From assembly GCF_946479685.1 (NCBI RefSeq), contig NZ_CAMLGS010000044.1, positions 1 to 16,985 on the forward strand: DNA of 16,985 nucleotides. Direction: 5' to 3'. The position numbers were made by a program, and so were the translations under genes. A model generated the notes under the pieces. The model worked only from the letters and a program-made list of their open reading frames with translations, had not been told where the DNA came from and did not search any database. Below are positions 13,917-16,985 of this stretch, piece after piece (the first letter of the stretch is position 1; each line of letters starts with the position of its first letter). The DNA is from an uncultured Methylotenera sp. (GTDB taxonomy: Bacteria > Pseudomonadota > Gammaproteobacteria > Burkholderiales > Methylophilaceae).

Positions 13917-13954
13917 GGTTTACTTGAGTAGTCAAGTAGGGTGGCTGTCGGTTG

Positions 13955-14818
13955 TTAAAGTAATTCTTCTACCTGTTTTTTAATATTCGCGGCCAATTTT
14001 TTGGTGGGTAAGTCGTTATCGTCGCCGCCAAACGGGTCTTCAATTTCTTCCGCAATCAGTTCTAAACTGGCTAACACATAGAAAATAAACACTACGACTG
14101 GAATCACGTAGTAGCCCAAGTTAAACACGTAGCCAAATGGTAGCGTCATTACATAAAAGAAGATGAATTTCTTAATAAATGCGCTGTAAGAGTAAGGAAT
14201 CGGTGTGTTTTTAATGAGTTCGCACGCGCCGCAAACCTCGCTGAAGGATTGCAGTTCATCTTTAATAATAAAGAATTGGTCGCCTGTGATTTTGCCTGTG
14301 GTATATAGCTCGTTGGTTCTGTTAAACAATAGCTTAGCCACTTGCAGGGGGCTGTGTTTGTGGTGGTCAATGGCTAAATCTAGCCCTTCAAACAGTACTT
14401 GGCTGACTTCTTCATTGGCTAAATGTTTAGAAAGCACCGAGGCATAAATTGGGATGGCTTTTCTAAAGAAGTTGCGGTCGCTCTCGTCGGATAAGTAAGC
14501 AGAAAGTTTAAGCGCCAGGTTACGGCTGTTGTTGACTAAGGCGCCCCATTGTTTTCTACCTTCCCACCAGCGCTCGTAGGCGGTGTTGGTTCTGTAAGCC
14601 AGTAATAATGACAGTACAAAACCAACGGTAGTGTGCATTAACGGGATGTTCCTCACATGGCTTTTATCGGAGAGTTGCCAAAACTCTAATTCCAAATAGG
14701 CAATGCCGCCGGCGTATAGCCCTATGAATATCATCATGGGGATAAGCCGTCTAAAGGTATCCGATTCGTGAAAACGGAAGATAAAAATAATCCAGTCTTT
14801 TGGGTTATATTGAATCAT
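13955..14818 (-). CDS. Bestrophin-like (UPF0187) membrane channel protein
   Basis: A 287-residue integral membrane protein of the bacterial bestrophin family, which forms pentameric ion channels in the inner membrane. Family motifs: AYRTNTAYERWWEGRKQW (74-91), NTPIPYSYSAF (204-214) and EIEDPFGGDDNDLP (258-271). Hydrophobic segments lie at about 26-43, 58-74, 217-234 and 236-254. The frame is open further upstream to an ATG at 14872. I choose the ATG at 14818 because MIQYNPKDW is the usual family start, and because an extended -10 (14855-14863) would place the transcript start downstream of 14872. Bacterial relatives conduct cations, but selectivity cannot be read here. No partner gene is adjacent. 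Confidence 0.88.
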   Translation of the reverse strand: MIQYNPKDWIIFIFRFHESDTFRRLIPMMIFIGLYAGGIAYLELEFWQLSDKSHVRNIPLMHTTVGFVLSLLLAYRTNTAYERWWEGRKQWGALVNNSRNLALKLSAYLSDESDRNFFRKAIPIYASVLSKHLANEEVSQVLFEGLDLAIDHHKHSPLQVAKLLFNRTNELYTTGKITGDQFFIIKDELQSFSEVCGACELIKNTPIPYSYSAFIKKFIFFYVMTLPFGYVFNLGYYVIPVVVFIFYVLASLELIAEEIEDPFGGDDNDLPTKKLAANIKKQVEELL

Positions 14819-14854
14819 TGTTTTGGTGACGATGCATGTAAAAAGTTTGAGGCG

Positions 14855-14863
14855 AGTATAGCA
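14855..14863 (-). promoter_or_regulatory. Extended -10 promoter element of the bestrophin-like gene
   Basis: On the minus strand TGCTATACT is an extended -10 (TGn plus TATACT, five of six matches). No clear -35 accompanies it, as is usual for extended -10 promoters. The expected start near 14848 leaves a leader of about 30 bases to the ATG at 14818. Confidence 0.5.
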
Positions 14864-14948
14864 TGTCCGCAATGATAGGCTGGTAAGGTGAGGCTGCGGT
14901 TAAGTAGGGCGGGTAACTTGTTACCTACACGTAACAATCTAAATCTTA

Positions 14949-15160
14949 AGCATTCCTTTTCGCCTCTAGGCGAGTTACTTTCTTTTGCTTGCTCAAAAGT
15001 AAGTAACCAAAGAAAAGAGCACCCCCTGCCGCTTGTTTCCTGTGCTGCTCAGCTTTACGGGCGGCAAGCTAAAACTCGCTTCGCTCAAACAGTCGCTTGC
15101 CGAAAGCCCCCATAAAGCTTGCGCTGCTCGACGCGGCAAAGGGGTTGAAAAAGACTATGC
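14949..15160. repeat. Dispersed-type structured intergenic repeat element
   Basis: A chain of inverted repeats fills most of the gap between two minus-strand genes. It contains CGCCT-CT-AGGCG (14961-14972), a 14-bp stem GTTACTTTCTTTTG (14974-14987) / CAAAAGTAAGTAAC (14994-15007; 13 of 14 pair) with loop CTTGCT, and CGGCAAGC (15062-15069) / GCTTGCCG (15095-15102). This inner pair is nested in a larger AGCTTTACGGG ... CCCCCATAAAGCT pairing. From memory, the block GAGTTACTTTCTTTTGCTTG followed by AAGTAACCAAAGAAAAG recurs in many beta- and gammaproteobacterial intergenic regions and often yields false gene calls. No coding or transposase function is seen. The remaining sequence to 15257 has a run of seven Gs (15176-15182) and nothing else notable. 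Confidence 0.75.
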
Positions 15161-15257
15161 AGATGTTATCCAAGAGGGGGGGCGGTTTTGTTCAAGCGTA
15201 GGAGTCTCTCAATATTCACCATACCTTAGCGCAACGTAATATTGCTTTTACCAAGAG

Positions 15258-16772
15258 CTACCAAATAAAACTCACCCAGGTAGCGAGGTAATCAATATCA
15301 CCGCCGCCAGCTTTTTCCACTTGTGAGCCTGTGTACATATGCACATAGGATGCGGTGGCGACCATGTGCCGGTTAACTTTCCATTGCGCGGCGGCTTCTA
15401 GGGCGGTGCCCACATATTTAGATGCATCTGCAGCAGGTAGCAGCACGCGCCCTGTGGTTGCATAAATGGCATCTTGCTTGGTATGTTTCCAGATAAAGTC
15501 GCTGCCAAATGTGATAGTCAGGTCTTCTCTGGGCTGCATCTGCAGCGAGGCATGAATATCGGCCAGATTGGCTGGGCGAAAGAATGCGGCATCGTTGAAG
15601 TAATTGGCTTTAAAAAATAGTGGGTTAAAGGTTTCTAATTTGCCATCTTTTTTATTGCTGTCGCCGCTTGCGATATCTGCTTTGATGCCGAGGCGTGGGC
15701 GCCAGGCGGTGTCTTTAAAGGTGTAACCGGTATCGCTGGCAAAAGTCCAGGCGCTAATGTCTTTGTCGCCTACCTCACCTAGTTGCGCCACGGCTTCCCA
15801 GTCGTAGTCCCATTGCCCGCTCTTGCCAAACCAGCGCATGCCTAAAGTATGTCTATTCTCAACACCTTTTGCTCCCACGTAAGCAGCTTCTTCGTTACGG
15901 TAATTTAAGTAGTAGGCATCTACATTAGCGCCGGATATTGCGTCTAGTGGGGTACTGGCATAAATGCCACTGAAAGTTTGTGCCTGATTTGGCCTGTCTG
16001 CTTCGTATCTATCTTCTTTTACCGGACGGGACACAAACGCATACAGTTTTTTATTGCCTTCATTCGAGTGAATAAACTGCAAGCCATCAAATTTAAGTTG
16101 GGTATTGGGGCCGGCGCGTGTGGCAATTAGTCGCCCAGAGCCGTAACTCATGGAGAACCTGCCGGCGCGGATGGTTTGCCTATTGCCATTAGGGCTGGGG
16201 TCGCCAAAGGTGTAATCGATAAAAGCTTGTTGCAGATCAAGCGGGTTTTGATTCACGTCTAGTTTTTGCTCGCCCCCAAACTGTATGCTGGATACGCCCT
16301 GTACAAAAAATCTGAGGCGTTCATTGGCATGCAGGTCTGCATGCAGCATGATTCTTTGCAGGCCGTAATGGTCACTATCTGCACCCTTGATGCCAAAAGC
16401 CTGATTGTGAGACTGTTCGTAGCGCTCGCGGATTTCACCGCCGAAGGAAAGATAGCTTTCCGGGTTGTCAGAATCTAATGGAATGTATTTGTACGTATCA
16501 AAAGGGTCGGTACGTTTTGCCGGGTTTGCCAGATAGCTGTAGCGCTCGGTGTAGCGCAAAATGGTATAAGGCGGCGGCTTGGCGTTTGGTGCGCCAAACG
16601 GTACATCTTCTGCCAGTATAGATTCATGCGGGTGAACGGCTTGTGTTTCTGTCTCATGGCTATCATGCGCAATGTAATCAGCGGCCAAGGCTGGGGAAGT
16701 GATAGCACCGGCCATGATTGCAGCTATCAAGTGCATGGGTGTCACGCTAGAGGTTTGGGTTGTTTTGTTCAT
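15258..16772 (-). CDS. Alginate-export-family outer membrane porin
   Basis: A 504-residue outer-membrane beta-barrel. A signal peptide is present, with likely cleavage near residue 30 (SPALA/ADY). A short linker precedes the barrel, which carries alternating hydrophobic/aromatic strands such as LSFGGEIRERYEQSH, LRFFVQGVSSIQFGG, QTIRAGRFSMSYGSGRLI and DGLQFIHSNEG. The segment GGEIRERYE and the pattern around RAGRQ/F...YG are typical of the Alginate_exp (AlgE-like) family, and the protein ends in an aromatic residue (VSFIW), as barrel proteins do. Despite the name, members far from alginate operons probably import or export other anionic solutes, so no alginate function is implied. The Shine-Dalgarno is poor (AGAAG, about 12 bases upstream). 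A minus-strand gene lies upstream and may share the transcript. Confidence 0.88.
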   Translation of the reverse strand: MNKTTQTSSVTPMHLIAAIMAGAITSPALAADYIAHDSHETETQAVHPHESILAEDVPFGAPNAKPPPYTILRYTERYSYLANPAKRTDPFDTYKYIPLDSDNPESYLSFGGEIRERYEQSHNQAFGIKGADSDHYGLQRIMLHADLHANERLRFFVQGVSSIQFGGEQKLDVNQNPLDLQQAFIDYTFGDPSPNGNRQTIRAGRFSMSYGSGRLIATRAGPNTQLKFDGLQFIHSNEGNKKLYAFVSRPVKEDRYEADRPNQAQTFSGIYASTPLDAISGANVDAYYLNYRNEEAAYVGAKGVENRHTLGMRWFGKSGQWDYDWEAVAQLGEVGDKDISAWTFASDTGYTFKDTAWRPRLGIKADIASGDSNKKDGKLETFNPLFFKANYFNDAAFFRPANLADIHASLQMQPREDLTITFGSDFIWKHTKQDAIYATTGRVLLPAADASKYVGTALEAAAQWKVNRHMVATASYVHMYTGSQVEKAGGGDIDYLATWVSFIW

Positions 16773-16836
16773 GGTTTTATCAACTTCTAAGCTGCTGGCT
16801 GTAATAGCAATTTAATTTAGAAAGGTCACAAGCTGG

Positions 16837-16860
16837 CAGGAGGGGCATGCTCCCCTCCTG
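16837..16860. other. GC-rich perfect hairpin in intergenic region
   Basis: CAGGAGGGG (16837-16845) and CCCCTCCTG (16852-16860) pair perfectly over 9 bp with a CATGCT loop. No T-run follows on either strand. It lies 15 bases after the stop of the right-edge gene, so it could be a weak or factor-assisted terminator, or an mRNA-stabilising stem between that gene and the porin gene. Confidence 0.7.
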
Positions 16861-16875
16861 ATGCCGTGTCTGAAA

Positions 16876-16985
16876 CTATTTATTACCGCTTAACGCGTTA
16901 TATGAAGTAATCAGATTACGGTAATCCGGAATATGGTTAGATAACAAAGTCGCCAAACCTTCTACATCATTACGCCAGTCACGAT
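16876..16985 (-). CDS. Unidentified protein, C-terminal 36 codons only (gene continues right of window)
   Basis: On the minus strand the frame is open from the right edge to a TAG at 16876-16878. The visible tail reads RDWRNDVEGLATLLSNHI, then PDYRNLITSYNALSGNK, a mostly helical, soluble-looking end. I do not recognise the family. It is on the same strand as the porin gene and 103 bases upstream of it. Coding is supported by the stop position just before a strong hairpin and by normal codon use, but the piece is short. Confidence 0.55.
   Translation of the reverse strand, partial: RDWRNDVEGLATLLSNHIPDYRNLITSYNALSGNK

Noticed and set aside
14819..14872. Upstream ATG adding 18 residues to the bestrophin-like protein
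   Set aside because: The extra residues are not family-like, and the extended -10 at 14855-14863 overlaps this stretch, so it is probably not transcribed as coding sequence.
14888..15239. Two overlapping plus-strand open frames of 75 and 68 codons (14888-15115 and 15033-15239)
   Set aside because: Both run through the hairpin-rich repeat element, have no Shine-Dalgarno, and show no domain-like sequence. They are typical false calls in this kind of repeat.

Overview
The window reads as an ordinary chromosomal stretch of a Gram-negative bacterium, most likely a betaproteobacterium of the Methylophilaceae type. This placement is inferred from the overall look of the proteins and from the pcm-like/tolC/waaA neighbourhood; no marker gene proves it. 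The Gram-negative assignment is firm, because the window encodes an outer-membrane TolC channel, the Kdo transferase WaaA, a lipoprotein and an outer-membrane beta-barrel.

Layout. Positions 1-2080 hold a two-component pair: the 3' part of a sensor histidine kinase and a sigma-54-dependent NtrC-class response regulator, separated by a small three-copy tandem repeat. Positions 2182-4810 hold a divergent isoaspartyl-methyltransferase-like gene, a tolC-type gene and an isochorismatase-type hydrolase coupled to tolC, all on the plus strand. They face waaA on the minus strand. Positions 6096-6472 are a long regulatory region with a good promoter and a near-consensus NrdR box, leading into a split class II (B12-dependent) ribonucleotide reductase. 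The large subunit is at 6473-8638 and the small TSCPD/Cys-rich partner at 8863-9561, with a strong dyad element between them.

Immediately downstream an AT-rich orphan gene of the DUF2971 family (9619-10548) is bracketed by two copies of the 3' end of the reductase partner gene, each followed by a hairpin terminator. This looks like an insertion or duplication scar and is the most unusual structure in the window. Positions 10635-12503 are a divergent SDR oxidoreductase / LysR regulator pair. After a gene-free stretch of about 390 bases come a small Tyr-rich lipoprotein gene, a family-6-type DNA glycosylase, a bestrophin-like channel (minus), a dispersed-repeat-like structured element (about 14949-15160), a large outer-membrane alginate-export-family porin (minus), and the last 36 codons of an unidentified minus-strand gene at the right edge.

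Functional links. NrdJa and NrdJb together would make dNTP precursors independently of oxygen, using adenosylcobalamin, under NrdR control. TolC, WaaA, the lipoprotein and the porin are envelope functions. The glycosylase is DNA repair. The SDR/LysR pair is a typical self-contained regulator/target unit. I found no tRNA, rRNA, CRISPR array, transposase or integrase gene.
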